Assembly (NCBI RefSeq): GCF_006974125.1
Contig: NZ_CP037858.1
Coordinates: 1,550,001-1,614,000 of the forward strand
Origin: Stenotrophomonas maltophilia
GTDB taxonomy: Bacteria > Pseudomonadota > Gammaproteobacteria > Xanthomonadales > Xanthomonadaceae
Reading direction: 5' to 3'
DNA length: 64,000 bases
The position numbers and the translations under genes were made by a program. Below are positions 24,313 to 35,239 of this stretch, piece by piece; position 1 is the stretch's first letter; each line of letters begins with the position of its first letter. The notes beneath the pieces are model-generated. The model was not told the DNA's origin. It saw nothing but the letters and a program-made list of their open reading frames with translations, and searched no databases.

Positions 24313-26471
24313 TGGCGGCGTACCGACTGCACGACCGACAGGCGGCGCAGGCGGCGCATCACTTCGGCCAGGTGGTTGCGGTCGCGCACCTGGATGTTGA
24401 ACGCCAGCACGGCGGCGTTGAAGTCACGGTCCAGGTAGTCCACGCGCTCGATGTTGGAGTGACTCTGCGCGATGGCGGCAGCCAGCTGCGCCAGCACGCC
24501 GGTGCCGTTCTCCACTTCCACCACCAGCGAGGTGTCGTAGTCGCCGGACACGGTGGTGTCCCAGCCGATCGGCACCCAGCGCTCGGGCGACTTGCGCAGC
24601 TCGGCCAGGTTCGGGCAGTCCATGCGGTGCACCACGATGCCCTTGCCGGCGGTGTGGTAGCCCATGATCTCGTCGCCGGGAATCGGCTGGCAACAGCCGG
24701 CGAAGGTGACCACGCCGCGCTCGCTGCCGTTGATCAGGATCTTTTCCTGCGAATGGTGGCGTGAATGCGGGCCGCCGCGCAGTTCGGCGTAGGCCATCAG
24801 CGCCTGCGCCGCCTGGGTCGGCATCCAGTTGCCCAGGGCGACCTCGGCCAGCAGCGCCTCCAGGCGCGGGAAACGGTGTTCGGCCAGGAATGCATCCAGG
24901 CGCCCCTTCGGCAGCCGCTCCAGCGAGGAATCCATCGCCTCCAGCGCACGGTCGAGCATGCGGTGGCCCAGCTGCACGGCATCTTCGTGCTCCAGCTGCT
25001 TGAGCTGGTGGCGGATGGCGGTGCGCGCCTTGCTGGTGACCACGAATTCCAGCCACTGCGGTTTCGGCGTGGCCGAGCGTGCGGTGATGATCTCCACCGA
25101 CTGCCCCGACACCAGCTTGGTGCGCAGCGGCACCAGTTTCTTGTCCACGCGCGAGGCCACGGCCATGTTGCCCACGTCGGTATGCACGGCGTAGGCGAAA
25201 TCGAGTGCAGTGGAGTTGCGTGGCAGGGCCAGGATCTTGCCCTTCGGGGTGAACAGGTAGACCTCGTCCGGGAACAGGTCGACCTTGACGTTGTCGAGGA
25301 ACTCCAGCGAGGAACCGGCGGCGCGCTGCGAGTCGATCAGCTCGACGATCCAGGCGTGCGCGCGGCTCTGCGCGCTGTTGGGCGAATCGCCGCCGAACTT
25401 GTAGGTCCAGTGCGCGGCCACGCCGCGTTCGGCGATCAGGTCCATTTCCTCGGTACGGATCTGCACTTCGATCGGCGAACCATACGGCCCGAACAGCACC
25501 GTGTGCAGCGACTGGTAACCGTTGGCCTTGGGAATGGCGATGAAGTCGCGGAAACGGCCATCGAGCGGCTTGAAGGTGGCGTGCACCGAGCCCAGCGCGT
25601 GGTAGCAGCTGGGCACGCTGCGCACGACCAGGCGGAAGCCGAACACGTCCATCACCTGGTCGAAGGATTTGTTCTCGTCGCGCATCTTGTTGTAGATGCT
25701 CCACGGGGTCTTGATGCGGCTGATCAGCCGATGCTCGATCCCCTCCTTGGCCAGGCGCTGCGACAGCTGCACTTCCACCTGCGCCATCGCCTCGCGGCGT
25801 ACCACCGGCTGGCTGCGGATGTGCTTTTCAATGATGGCGTGGCGCCACGGGTACAGCGCCTTGAACCCCAGGTTCTGCAGCTCGCTCTTGACCAGGCTCA
25901 TGCCCAGGCGCTGGGCGATGGGCGCGTAGATCTCCAGCGTCTCGCGGGCGATGCGGCCGCGTGCTTCGCGGCTCTGCGCGCCCAGCGTGCGCATGTTGTG
26001 CAGGCGGTCGGCCAGCTTGATCATGATCACGCGCAGATCGCGCGACATCGCCAGCAGCATCTTGCGGAAGCTCTCGGCCGCCGCTTCCTGGCGGTCGCGG
26101 AACTTCAGCTTGTCCAGCTTGGTCACGCCGTCGACCAGTTCGGCCACGGCTTCGCCGAACTCGGCGGCCAGCGCCTCACGGGTCAGCGGGGTGTCTTCGA
26201 TGGTGTCGTGCAGGATCGCGGCGATCAGCGCTTCCACGTCCAGGCCGAGCTCGGCCAGCACCTGGGCCACGGCCACCGGATGGGTGATATAGGGCTCGCC
26301 CGACTTGCGCGTCTGCCCAGCGTGCGCGGAGGCTCCGACTTCCCAGGCACGGCGCAGCAGCGGCAGCTGTTCCGGCGGCAGGTAATGAGCGGCGCGTTCA
26401 AGCTGGAGGACGTAGTCGGGTACGGCGGCAGCGGGGGCTGCGGCGACCTTGGCAGTGGGGCCTGGGTTCAT
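24309..26471 (-). CDS. spoT: bifunctional (p)ppGpp synthetase/hydrolase
   Basis: 720 residues with the full RelA/SpoT layout. The HD hydrolase domain holds an intact HDTIEDT (about residues 88-94). The synthetase domain includes RIKTPWSIYNKM and the MDVFGFRLVV strand. A TGS domain carries FTPKGKILALP, a helical/zinc-finger region holds the CCQPIPGDEI motif, and an ACT domain is C-terminal. The intact HD residues favour a SpoT with hydrolase activity over monofunctional RelA. It controls the stringent response. It is downstream of rpoZ on the same strand, the classic gmk-rpoZ-spoT order. Confidence 0.96.
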   Translation of the reverse strand: MNPGPTAKVAAAPAAAVPDYVLQLERAAHYLPPEQLPLLRRAWEVGASAHAGQTRKSGEPYITHPVAVAQVLAELGLDVEALIAAILHDTIEDTPLTREALAAEFGEAVAELVDGVTKLDKLKFRDRQEAAAESFRKMLLAMSRDLRVIMIKLADRLHNMRTLGAQSREARGRIARETLEIYAPIAQRLGMSLVKSELQNLGFKALYPWRHAIIEKHIRSQPVVRREAMAQVEVQLSQRLAKEGIEHRLISRIKTPWSIYNKMRDENKSFDQVMDVFGFRLVVRSVPSCYHALGSVHATFKPLDGRFRDFIAIPKANGYQSLHTVLFGPYGSPIEVQIRTEEMDLIAERGVAAHWTYKFGGDSPNSAQSRAHAWIVELIDSQRAAGSSLEFLDNVKVDLFPDEVYLFTPKGKILALPRNSTALDFAYAVHTDVGNMAVASRVDKKLVPLRTKLVSGQSVEIITARSATPKPQWLEFVVTSKARTAIRHQLKQLEHEDAVQLGHRMLDRALEAMDSSLERLPKGRLDAFLAEHRFPRLEALLAEVALGNWMPTQAAQALMAYAELRGGPHSRHHSQEKILINGSERGVVTFAGCCQPIPGDEIMGYHTAGKGIVVHRMDCPNLAELRKSPERWVPIGWDTTVSGDYDTSLVVEVENGTGVLAQLAAAIAQSHSNIERVDYLDRDFNAAVLAFNIQVRDRNHLAEVMRRLRRLSVVQSVRRQ

Positions 26472-26520
26472 GCCCGAAGCCTATTCCAGCGCGACGTTTA
26501 CGGCAAATCCTGAATGCGAA

Positions 26521-26543
26521 ACAGCCCGCACGGGGCGGGCTGT
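26521..26543 (-). terminator. hairpin between rpoZ and spoT
   Basis: ACAGCCCGC / GCGGGCTGT, 9-bp stem, 5-base loop, followed on the minus strand by a short TTCGCATT. The weak T-tract suggests partial termination. Confidence 0.55.
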
Positions 26544-26576
26544 TCGGCGATCCAGCAATGACGTTGATCGATGCGA

Positions 26577-26876
26577 TCAATCGTCGTTCTTGGACATGTC
26601 TTCGTCGGCGACCACTTCGGCGGCGGCCCACTCCAGCGCTTCGCGCTCGGCGCGCTCACGCTCGGCCTTCTCGACTTCGTCGATCAGCGCGTTGTCGATC
26701 TTGCGGGCGGCGATTTCGCGCAGCGCCAGCACGGTCGGCTTGTCCTCGGTCTCGCTGTTGTCCAGCGTGGCCTGCACGCCGTTGGCGAGCTGGCGGGCAC
26801 GCTTGGAAGCCATCATGACCAGTTCGAAACGGTTGTTAACGACTTCCAGGCAATCTTCTACGGTGATGCGGGCCAT
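26577..26876 (-). CDS. rpoZ: RNA polymerase omega subunit
   Basis: 99 residues beginning [20 protein letters not shown], with the conserved ASKRARQL segment. It helps assemble RNA polymerase by chaperoning beta-prime and forms part of a ppGpp site, which fits its place between gmk and spoT. The acidic C-terminal tail is longer than in E. coli. Confidence 0.96.
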   Translation of the reverse strand: MARITVEDCLEVVNNRFELVMMASKRARQLANGVQATLDNSETEDKPTVLALREIAARKIDNALIDEVEKAERERAEREALEWAAAEVVADEDMSKNDD

Positions 26877-26986
26877 ACGGGCTCCCGGCGACCGGTCGGC
26901 CGCTCAGTCGAATGAGGGAAAGGGGACGGAGTGTACTGGCAGGGGCTGGACAAAATCAAGCCAACCCCCACCCGATTCTTTTGGAA

Positions 26987-27652
26987 TCAGTCAGTTGCGC
27001 CCGGATCGGGGGTCAACAGGGCCTGGATCAGGCCGGCATGGCGGACCTTCTGGGCCTCCCGGCGCAGGCGGCTGGCGGTGAAGATGGCGCACAGCTCGTC
27101 CACGGCGGTGTCGAACACCTCGTTGACGATGACGTAGTCGAACTCGTTGAAGTGCAGCATTTCATCGCGGGCCGCGCCCAGGCGCTGGGCGATGACCGCC
27201 TCGCTGTCCTGGCCGCGCTTGCGCATGCGGTCCTGCAGGGCCTGCTTGGACGGCGGCAGGATGAACACGGTGACCGTGCCCGGCACCAGCTGGCGCACCT
27301 GCTGCGCCCCCTGCCAGTCGATTTCCAGCAGCACGTCCTGGCCGGCAGCCAGCTGCGGCTCCACCGACTGGCGGGCGGTGCCCTTCCAGTCTCCGTGCAC
27401 CCAGGCATGCTCGAAGAAGTCGCCGGCGGCGATCATTTCCTCGAACTTCTCCGCAGAGACGAAATGGTAGTGCTGGCCGTTCACTTCACCGGGGCGCATC
27501 GCGCGCGAGGTGAAGGAGATCGACAGGGCGATCTGCGGGTCACGCGCCAGGGTCGCATTGACGATGCTGCTCTTGCCGGCGCCGGACGGGGCGGCAACGA
27601 TGTACAGCGTGCCGCGCGCAACGGCGTCCGACGGCTTCGACGGGGCGCTCAT
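26987..27652 (-). CDS. gmk: guanylate kinase
   Basis: 221 residues from the ATG at 27652. The frame is open a further 47 codons but the upstream part is Arg/Pro-rich noise. P-loop APSGAGKSS is at about 21-29. GMP-binding residues lie in SFTSRAMRPGEVNG, followed by YHFV, and the lid and DWQGAQQVR blocks are intact. It phosphorylates GMP to GDP. The gap to rpoZ is 110 bases. Confidence 0.95.
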   Translation of the reverse strand: MSAPSKPSDAVARGTLYIVAAPSGAGKSSIVNATLARDPQIALSISFTSRAMRPGEVNGQHYHFVSAEKFEEMIAAGDFFEHAWVHGDWKGTARQSVEPQLAAGQDVLLEIDWQGAQQVRQLVPGTVTVFILPPSKQALQDRMRKRGQDSEAVIAQRLGAARDEMLHFNEFDYVIVNEVFDTAVDELCAIFTASRLRREAQKVRHAGLIQALLTPDPGATD

Positions 27653-27942
27653 GCGGCGGATCCAACGGCTTGATTTCGCAAAATTTTTCCTCGGTGTTCC
27701 AGATCCGGCGCGGAGGATCGCGCCAGGACGGCGGGGGCTGCGCGGAACATCCTGGAACCAGGCCCGGCAGACGCTTCCCCGGGGTACGGGCACGCAACTT
27801 TACCAGAGCGGCCCCGTTGCGCGCCCGCCCGGCAGGCGCCGGGCCTTGTGCCACATGGACGTGCGGGGGCCTGTGCTATAACCGGGCCGTACCCAACGAC
27901 AGCCCGGAGGCCTGCGCCTCCCCGCCATCCCAGGAGAACGGC

Positions 27943-30900
27943 ATGCCATCGATGAGCCGCCGCCAGTTCCTGAAAGTGACCGGGACAACCCTGGTCGGCT
28001 CCAGCCTGGCATTGATGGGCTTCGCGCCCGGCATCGCGCTCGCGGAGGTCAGGCAGTACAAGCTGACCCGCGCGACCGAGACCCGCAACACCTGTACCTA
28101 CTGTTCGGTGGCCTGCGGCATCCTGATGTACAGCCTCGGCGATGGCGCCAAGAACGCCGAGCCGAGCATCTTCCATATCGAGGGCGACCCGGACCATCCG
28201 GTCAACCGCGGCACGCTGTGCCCGAAGGGTGCCGGCCTGGCCGACATCATCCACAGCAAATCGCGCCTGCTCTATCCCGAGTACCGCGCGCCGGGCTCGA
28301 ACGAGTGGAAGCGGCTGAGCTGGGATGATGCGCTGGACCGCATCGCGCGGCTGATGAAGGAGGACCGCGACGCCAACTTCGTGCAGAAGAACGAAGCCGG
28401 GCAGACGGTCAACCGCTGGCTGACCACCGGCATGCTGGCGGCCTCGGCCACCAGCAATGAAACCGCGGTGCTGACCCACAAGGTCGTGCGCTCCCTGGGC
28501 ATGCTGGCATTCGACAACCAGGCACGTGTCTGACACGGCCCGACGGTGGCAGGTCTTGCCCCGACGCTAGGCCGTGGTGCGATGACGAATCACTGGGTCG
28601 ACATCAAGAATGCCGACCTGATCCTGATCATGGGTGGCAATGCCGCCGAGGCGCACCCGTGCGGGTTCAAATGGGTGACCGAGGCCAAGGCACACAACAA
28701 GGCACGCCTGATCGTGGTCGATCCGCGCTTCAACCGCTCGGCCGCGGTGGCCGACGTGTACGCGCCGATCCGCACCGGCACCGACATCGTGTTCCTGGGC
28801 GGCCTGATCAACTACCTGTTGACCGAGGACCGCATCCAGCACGAGTACGTGCTGAACTACACCGACATGTCGTTCCTGGTGAAGGACGAATTCGCCTTCA
28901 AGGACGGCCTGTATTCGGGCTACAACGAAGAGAAGCGCAGCTACGACCGCTCCAGCTGGGACTACGCCTACGGTGACGATGGCTTCGTGCGCAGCGACCC
29001 GACGCTGAAGGACCCGCGCTGCGTCTACAACCTGCTCAAGCAGCACTACGCGCGCTACACCGTGGAGATGGTCGAACGCATCTGCGGCACGCCCGCCGAC
29101 AGCATCCGACAGGTCTGGGACATGATCGCGTCCACCGCCGGCAAGGACAAGGCGATGACCATCCTGTACGCGCTGGGCTGGACGCAGCACTCGATCGGTG
29201 CGCAGAACGTGCGTGCCGGCACCATGGTGCAGCTGCTGCTGGGCAACATCGGCGTGGCCGGTGGTGGCATGAACGCGCTGCGCGGGCATTCCAACATCCA
29301 GGGCCTGACCGACATCGGCCTGATGTCCGACCTGCTGCCCGGCTACCTGACGTTGCCGAAGCAGGACGAGCAGGACTACGACGCCTACATTGCCAAGCGC
29401 ACGCAGAAGCCGCTGCGCGCCAACCAGATGTCGTTCTGGCAGAACTACCCGAAGTTCCACGTCAGCCTGATGAAGTCGTGGTGGGGCGATGCCGCCACCG
29501 CCGACAACAACTGGTGCTTCGACCACCTGCCCAAGCTCGACAAGCCGTACGACATGCTGCAGGCGTACGAGCTGATGAACGAGGGCAAGATCCACGGCTA
29601 CATCTGCCAGGGCTTCAATCCGCTGGCCTCGGCGCCGAACAAGGGCAAGCTGATCAGTGCGTTCTCCAAGCTGAAGTTCATGGTCAGCATGGACCCGCTG
29701 GAAACCGAGACCATCGCCTTCTGGCAGAACCACGGTGCGCTGAACGACGTCGATCCGGGCACGATCCAGACCGAAGTGTTCCGCCTGCCGACGACCTCCT
29801 TCGCCGAGGAGAACGGCGCAGTCGTGAACTCCTCGCGCTGGCTGCAGTGGCACTGGAAGGGTGCCAATCCGCCAGGCGAAGCGCGCAGCGACATCGAGAT
29901 CATGTCCGAGCTGTTCCATCGCATCAAAGCGATGTACGAGAAGGACGGCGGTGCATGGTGGGAGCCGGTGCGCGACCTGGCCTGGAAGTATTCCAACCCG
30001 GAACTGCCGACGCCGGAAGAACTGGCGATGGAATACAACGGCAAGGCACTGGTCGACGTGTTCGATCCGAAGGATCCGACCAAGCTGGTACGCAAGGCCG
30101 GCGAACAGCTGGCCGCATTCGGCGATCTGCGCGACGACGGCAGCACCTCCTCCGGCTGCTGGATCTACATCGGTGCCTGGGGCCCGACCGGCAACATGAT
30201 GGCGCGGCGTGACAACAGCGACCCCACCGGCATCGGCAACACGCTGGGCTGGGCCTGGGCGTGGCCGGCCAACCGCCGCGTGATGTACAACCGCGCCTCG
30301 TGCGACGTGGCCGGCCAGCCGTTCGATCCGCGACGCACGCTGCTGGCATGGAACGGCAAGAACTGGGGCAGCGTGGACGTGCCCGACTTCAAGGCCGACG
30401 AGGATCCGGCCGGCGGCATGGGCCCGTTCATCATGAACCCGGAGGGCATCGCCCGCTTCTTCGCCAAGGCCGGCATGGCCGAGGGACCGTTCCCGGAGCA
30501 CTACGAACCGTTCGATACACCGCTGCGCAGCAACCCGCTCAGCCCCGGCCAGGCACTGACGCTGAACAACCCGGCCGCGCGCGTGTTCGCCAGCGACCGT
30601 GCACAGATCGGTTCGCCGGACGAGTTCCCGCATGTGGCCACCACCTACCGCCTGACCGAGCATTTCCACTTCTGGACCAAGCACGGCAAGCTCAACGCCA
30701 TCATCCAGCCCGAGCAGTTCGTCGAGATCGGCGCGGCGTTGGCCGACGAGCTGGGCATCAACAACGGCAGCCGCGTGCGGGTCAGTTCCAAGCGCGGCCA
30801 CATCGAAGCGGTGGCCATGGTGACCAAGCGCATCAAGGCCCTGCAGATCGATGGCCGGACCGTGCACCAGGTGGGCGTGCCGATCCACTGGGGCTTCCTC

Positions 30901-31011
30901 GGTGCGGCCAAGCCCGGATACATCGCCAACACGCTGACCAACGCCATCGGTGACGGCAACTCGCAGACGCCGGAATCGAAGTGCATCCTGGTCAAGGTCG
31001 AGAAGGTGTAG
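27943..31011 (+). CDS. fdnG: formate dehydrogenase-N/O alpha subunit, selenocysteine-containing (UGA at 28531)
   Basis: One gene of 1022 residues read through an in-frame TGA at 28531-28533 as selenocysteine 197. The context ...[18 protein letters not shown] is that of FdnG/FdoG. The ATG at 27943 follows AGGAGA. The N-terminus carries a twin-arginine signal ([10 protein letters not shown]). A Cys cluster (CTYCSVACG...GTLCPKG) binds one [4Fe-4S], followed by molybdopterin-binding domains. The enzyme oxidises formate to CO2 in the periplasm at Mo/W-bis-MGD and passes electrons to FdnH and FdnI. A SECIS hairpin follows the UGA. fdnH starts 11 bases after the stop. FdnG (nitrate-inducible) and FdoG (aerobic) cannot be separated here. 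Confidence 0.96.
28531..28577 (+). promoter_or_regulatory. bacterial SECIS element directing UGA to selenocysteine
   Basis: Starting at the UGA, CACGGCC (28534-28540) pairs with GGCCGTG (28570-28576). The upper stem GGCA/GCC carries the apical GGUCU (28552-28556), the SelB-binding loop sequence known from E. coli fdhF and fdnG. Position and loop sequence match that class closely. Confidence 0.93.
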
Positions 31012-31021
31012 GAGACACGCC

Positions 31022-31939
31022 ATGTCACTGCAATCCCTGGACATCATCCGCCGCTCGGCCACCACCACGCCCTCGCCGGAGGCGCGTGGTGCGCACACCG
31101 GCCAGGTCGCCAAGCTGATCGATGTGAGCAAGTGCATCGGCTGCAAGGCCTGCCAGGTCGCCTGCATGGAGTGGAACGACCTGCGCGACGAAGTGGGCAG
31201 CTGCGTCGGCAGCTATGACAACCCGCCCGACCTGAGCGAACAGTCGTGGACGGTGATGAAGTTCCGCGAGTACGAGGACGAGAAGGGCAAGCTGGAGTGG
31301 CTGATCCGCAAGGAAGGCTGCATGCACTGCAGCGATCCGGGCTGCCTGAAGGCCTGTCCGTCACCCGGCGCGATCATCCAGTACGCCAACGGCATCGTCG
31401 ACTTCCAGGAAGAGAACTGCATCGGCTGCGGCTACTGCGTGACCGGTTGCCCGTTCGACGTGCCGCGCATCTCCAAGAAGGACCACAAGGCCTACAAGTG
31501 CACGCTGTGTTCGGACCGGGTGGCGGTAGGCCAGGAACCGGCCTGCGTGAAGACCTGCCCGACCGGCGCGATCACCTTCGGCAGCAAACAGGCGATGACC
31601 GAGCACGCGGCCGGACGGGTGGAAGACCTGAAATCGCGCGGCTACGAGAACGCCGGCCTGTACGACCCGCAGGGCGTGGGTGGCACCCACGTGATGTACG
31701 TGCTGCAGCACGTGGACAAGCCCGAGCTGTACGCCGACCTGCCCAAGGACCCGCGCATCAGCCCGATGGTGGAAGTCTGGAAGGGCGTGGCCAAGCCGCT
31801 GGGCGTGCTGGCCATCGCCGCCACCGCCTTCGCCGGCTTCCTGCACTACATCGGCATCGGCCGCAACACGGTCAATGACGAGGAAGAAGAGGAAGCCGAA
31901 CACGAGGCGAAGAAGATCGAAGAGGAGCAGCGGCCATGA
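31022..31939 (+). CDS. fdnH: formate dehydrogenase beta subunit, four [4Fe-4S] ferredoxin-type
   Basis: 305 residues. The ATG at 31022 has GGAG eight bases upstream. Cys motifs occur in order: [35 protein letters not shown] and CTLC..., completed by CVKTC, enough for four clusters. A single C-terminal transmembrane helix (about 262-280, [18 protein letters not shown]) anchors it, followed by a Glu-rich tail. It transfers electrons from FdnG to the cytochrome b subunit. It overlaps fdnI by 4 bases (ATGA). Confidence 0.95.
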   Translation: MSLQSLDIIRRSATTTPSPEARGAHTGQVAKLIDVSKCIGCKACQVACMEWNDLRDEVGSCVGSYDNPPDLSEQSWTVMKFREYEDEKGKLEWLIRKEGCMHCSDPGCLKACPSPGAIIQYANGIVDFQEENCIGCGYCVTGCPFDVPRISKKDHKAYKCTLCSDRVAVGQEPACVKTCPTGAITFGSKQAMTEHAAGRVEDLKSRGYENAGLYDPQGVGGTHVMYVLQHVDKPELYADLPKDPRISPMVEVWKGVAKPLGVLAIAATAFAGFLHYIGIGRNTVNDEEEEEAEHEAKKIEEEQRP

Positions 31940-32583
31940 AGTACGCCCCGCACCCGCGCCAGATCATCCGCTACCGCGCGCCGACCCGCATCAATCACTG
32001 GATCGTGGCGATCTGCTTCGTGCTGACCGCGCTGTCCGGGCTGGCATTGTTCCACCCTGCCCTGTTCCCGTTGACGCAGCTGTTCGGTGGTGGACCGTGG
32101 ACGCGCATCCTGCATCCGTTCATCGGCCTGGCCATGGTGGTGGGCTTTGCGCTGCTGGCGTTCCGCATGTGGCGTGACAATCTGCCGACCGCCGACGATG
32201 GAAAGTGGATGCGTGGCATGCGCGATGTGCTGCGCAACGAGGATGAGAAGCTGCCGCCGGTGGGCCGCTTCAATGCCGGCCAGAAGCTGCTGTTCTGGGC
32301 CATCATCGGTTGCCTGTCGGCGCTGCTGCTGACCGGCTTCGTGATCTGGCGGCAGTACTTCAGCCACTTCTTCCCGATCGGGGTGATCCGCTTCTCGGTG
32401 CTGGCCCATGCGCTGTTCGGCTGGGTGCTGGTGTGCGCGATCGTGGTGCACATCTATGCAGCGATCTGGATCAAGGGCTCGGTGCGGGCGATGACCCAGG
32501 GCAAGGTGACCTATGGGTGGGCGTACAAGCATCACCGGCAGTGGTTCCGGGACATCCTGCGCGGACGTCGGGAAGAGGGTTAG
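31936..32583 (+). CDS. fdnI: formate dehydrogenase gamma subunit, cytochrome b556
   Basis: 215 residues with four predicted membrane helices. Haem-ligating histidine candidates occur in [23 protein letters not shown] and VVHIYAAIW. It takes electrons from FdnH and reduces menaquinone or ubiquinone, conserving energy through a redox loop. Its start overlaps the fdnH stop, so the three subunits are coupled. A 243-base repeat-rich gap follows before fdhE. Confidence 0.95.
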   Translation: MKYAPHPRQIIRYRAPTRINHWIVAICFVLTALSGLALFHPALFPLTQLFGGGPWTRILHPFIGLAMVVGFALLAFRMWRDNLPTADDGKWMRGMRDVLRNEDEKLPPVGRFNAGQKLLFWAIIGCLSALLLTGFVIWRQYFSHFFPIGVIRFSVLAHALFGWVLVCAIVVHIYAAIWIKGSVRAMTQGKVTYGWAYKHHRQWFRDILRGRREEG

Positions 32584-32826
32584 CGGCAGGGCCTGCGGCC
32601 CTGCACCCGCTTCAAGCCAAGGCAACAGCAGCAGCGGCTATCCGTGGGATTGCGGGGTTCTGCGTTGCTGTTGGTGGGTGTCGACCTTGGTCGACACGAT
32701 GAACACGGCAACGACAGAAACCAGTTTTTGTAGAGTCGAGCCATGCTCGACCGCGTTGCTTGAACAGGCTGGACGCCAGCGCCGACAACGGCGAGGATGG
32801 AGGCTGGTTCTTCTGGCTGGCCCTGC
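32584..32826. other. repeat-filled gap between fdnI and fdhE
   Basis: Holds a GCAGGGCCTGCGGCCCTGCACCCG hairpin-type fragment (32583-32610), the palindrome GTGTCGACC/GGTCGACAC (32677-32697) and a SMAG unit GTAGAGTCGAGCCATGCTCG at 32730-32749. No gene or strong promoter seen. Confidence 0.65.
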
Positions 32827-33810
32827 ATGGCGCAACGCATCCTTGAACCCGGTGAGATCGAGACGCTCGCCTCGCGCGATGTGCCGCGCATCATCCTGCC
32901 CGATGTCACGTCCCTGTTCGCTGAGCGCGCCACGCGCCTGCGCAGCCTGGCTGCGCACAGTGCCATCGGCGGTTACCTGCAGCTGCTGGCGGCGTTGGCC
33001 GATGCACAGCAGGCGCTGCTGGATGAGCTGACACCGCAACAGCGCGAGGCACTGCAGTCGCAGGCGCGCGCGCAGCAGTCGAGTGCGGCGGTCGGTGCCG
33101 GCATGCCGTTGCGGCCGGCCAACACGCTTCAGTTGGACGGGCGTTGGCGCGACTGGCTGCGCACGCTGTGCCAGCACTGTGCCGACGAAGCCGGGCTGCC
33201 GGTGGAAACCCGCCAGGAGCTGCAACGCGTCGCCGCGGCCGACGATGCCTGGCTGGATGCACAGGCCCATGCCGTGCTGGAGCGCGATGACGCGCCGTCG
33301 GTGGATGCGGTCGCTGCGCTGCTGGTGATGAACGCACTGCAGGTTTACTGGGCAGTGCTCGCAGCCAGCTTCCGCCCCACCGACCTGAAGCCGCTGGCCG
33401 ATGCGCCAGGGCTGTGCCCGCTGTGCGGCACGTTGCCGGTGACCAGCGTGGTGCAGGCGCGTCCGCCCTATGCCTCCTACCGCTACCTGTCGTGCTCGCT
33501 GTGCGCCTGCCAGTGGCACTACGTGCGCGTGCAGTGCAGCCAGTGTGGTGCCGCCGGCAAGGATATCGCCTATCGCGCCCTGGCCGATGTGGACGGCGAC
33601 AGCGGCGAGGCGGTGCGCGAGAGCGCGGTACGCGCCGAGACCTGCGACCACTGCCACAGCTACCGCAAGATCCTGTATCTGGAAAAGGACCCGTCACTGG
33701 AACCGGTGGCCGATGACCTCGGCACGCTGTCGCTGGATCTGCTGCTGGCCGAGGAAGGCTATGCGCGTGCCAGCCAGAATCCGCTGCTGTGGCAATCCGA
33801 CGGCGATTGA
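32827..33810 (+). CDS. fdhE: formate dehydrogenase accessory protein FdhE
   Basis: 327 residues from the ATG at 32827 (MAQRILEPGEIE, as in homologues); an in-frame ATG at 32797 would add ten residues. Neither has a good Shine-Dalgarno. Four CxxC pairs (CPLCG, CSLCAC, CSQCG, CDHCH) form the rubredoxin-like metal-binding C-terminal half. FdhE is needed for maturation or activity of respiratory formate dehydrogenases and interacts with the catalytic subunit. selA follows after 4 bases. Confidence 0.94.
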   Translation: MAQRILEPGEIETLASRDVPRIILPDVTSLFAERATRLRSLAAHSAIGGYLQLLAALADAQQALLDELTPQQREALQSQARAQQSSAAVGAGMPLRPANTLQLDGRWRDWLRTLCQHCADEAGLPVETRQELQRVAAADDAWLDAQAHAVLERDDAPSVDAVAALLVMNALQVYWAVLAASFRPTDLKPLADAPGLCPLCGTLPVTSVVQARPPYASYRYLSCSLCACQWHYVRVQCSQCGAAGKDIAYRALADVDGDSGEAVRESAVRAETCDHCHSYRKILYLEKDPSLEPVADDLGTLSLDLLLAEEGYARASQNPLLWQSDGD

Positions 33811-33814
33811 GGCG

Positions 33815-35239
33815 ATGACAGCCTCGCCCCCCACCCCGGCATCGGCCGCCGCCCTGCCCTCGCTGGACCGATTGCTGCGCCTGCCTGCACTGGCGGCACT
33901 GATCGAAGGCCACGGCCGCAGCCGCATCACCCAGCTGCTGCGTTCGCACCTGCAGGTGCTGCGTGACCGTATCAGCGCCGGGCAGCTGTCGACCGCGCAG
34001 CTGCAGGAAGCCATTGATGGCCCGGCACTGGTCGCGGCACTCAACGCCACACTGGCGGCCGATGCACGGCTGGGCCTGCAGCCGATGTTCAACCTGACCG
34101 GCACCGTGCTGCACACCAACCTGGGCCGTGCCCTGTTGCCCGAGGCCGCGGTGCAGGCAGTCACCCGCGTGATGACCGCGCCGGTCGATCTGGAATTCGA
34201 CATCGCCCGTGGTCGTCGCGGCGACCGCGATGCGCGGGTACAGGCACTGATCTGCGAGCTGACCGGTGCCGAAGCCGCAACCGTGGTCAACAACAATGCG
34301 GCAGCGGTCCTGCTGCTGCTCAACAGCCTGGCCAACCGCCGCGAGGTGGTCGTCTCCCGCGGCGAGCTGGTGGAGATCGGCGGCGCTTTCCGCATCCCGG
34401 ATGTGATGCGCAGCGCGGGCGCGCGGCTGCTGGAAGTGGGTACCACCAACCGCACCCATCCGGCCGACTTCACCAACGCCATCGGCGCGTGCACAGCGCT
34501 GCTGATGGAGGTGCACGCCAGCAACTACGCGATCACCGGATTCACTGCCAAGGTCGACACCACGGCGATGGCCGCGATCGCGCACGAGCATGGCCTGCCG
34601 CTGGTGGTGGACCTGGGCAGTGGCAGCCTGTGCGATCTGGCCACGTTCGGCCTGCCGCACGAGCCCACCGTGCAGGAAACATTGACGGCCGGCGCCGATC
34701 TGGTTTCGTTCAGCGGCGACAAGCTGCTGGGTGGCCCGCAGGCCGGCATCATCGCCGGCCGCGCCGACCTGATCGCGCGGATCAACCGCAACCCGCTCAA
34801 GCGCGCACTGCGCATGGACAAGATGGGACTGGCTGCACTGGAAGCGGTGCTGGCCCTGTACCGCGAACCGGAGCTGCTGGCACAACGCCTGCCGACCCTG
34901 CGCACGCTGTCGCGCACGCAGGATGACATCGATGCGCAGGCCGAGCGCCTGCTGCAACCGATGCGGTCCGTGCTGGCAGCCGCCTACACCCTTGAACGGG
35001 CATTGATGCATAGCCAGATCGGCAGCGGCGCGCAGCCACAGGCGCAGCTGGCAAGCGCCGGACTGCGCATCACGGCCGCGCGGCGCGGTGGGCTGGACCG
35101 CCTGGCCAAGCGACTGCGCCAGCTGCCCCGACCAGTGCTGGGCCGAATCGCCGAAGACGCACTGTGGCTGGACCTGCGCTGCCTGGAACCCGGGGACGAA
35201 GCGGCCTTCCTCGCCCAATGGAGCGCGCTGCAGGCATGA
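33815..35239 (+). CDS. selA: L-seryl-tRNA(Sec) selenium transferase
   Basis: 474 residues, a little longer than E. coli SelA at the N-terminus. The ATG at 33815 gives the expected N-terminal domain ([13 protein letters not shown]...[12 protein letters not shown]). The PLP lysine is Lys303 in [30 protein letters not shown] is a family hallmark. It converts Ser-tRNA-Sec to Sec-tRNA-Sec using selenophosphate from SelD. It overlaps selB by 4 bases. Confidence 0.97.
   Translation: MTASPPTPASAAALPSLDRLLRLPALAALIEGHGRSRITQLLRSHLQVLRDRISAGQLSTAQLQEAIDGPALVAALNATLAADARLGLQPMFNLTGTVLHTNLGRALLPEAAVQAVTRVMTAPVDLEFDIARGRRGDRDARVQALICELTGAEAATVVNNNAAAVLLLLNSLANRREVVVSRGELVEIGGAFRIPDVMRSAGARLLEVGTTNRTHPADFTNAIGACTALLMEVHASNYAITGFTAKVDTTAMAAIAHEHGLPLVVDLGSGSLCDLATFGLPHEPTVQETLTAGADLVSFSGDKLLGGPQAGIIAGRADLIARINRNPLKRALRMDKMGLAALEAVLALYREPELLAQRLPTLRTLSRTQDDIDAQAERLLQPMRSVLAAAYTLERALMHSQIGSGAQPQAQLASAGLRITAARRGGLDRLAKRLRQLPRPVLGRIAEDALWLDLRCLEPGDEAAFLAQWSALQA

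Noticed and set aside
27653-27942. FNR box or sigma-54 promoter upstream of fdnG
   Set aside because: TTGAT near 27672 lacks the matching ATCAA half and no GG-N10-GC element fits. A TATAAC at 27877-27882 has no good -35, so no promoter was called.
28531-28533. Premature stop making fdnG a pseudogene
   Set aside because: The flanking residues, the SECIS with GGUCU loop and the nearby selA, selB, selC and selD genes show this UGA is read as selenocysteine.
28567-31167. Long open frame on the minus strand opposite fdnG (over 850 codons)
   Set aside because: It mirrors the codons of a strongly conserved plus-strand gene in GC-rich DNA and has no start signal or recognisable domain. The same holds for long frames opposite selA/fdhE, recG, gltA, the usher and the DedA-PAP2 gene.
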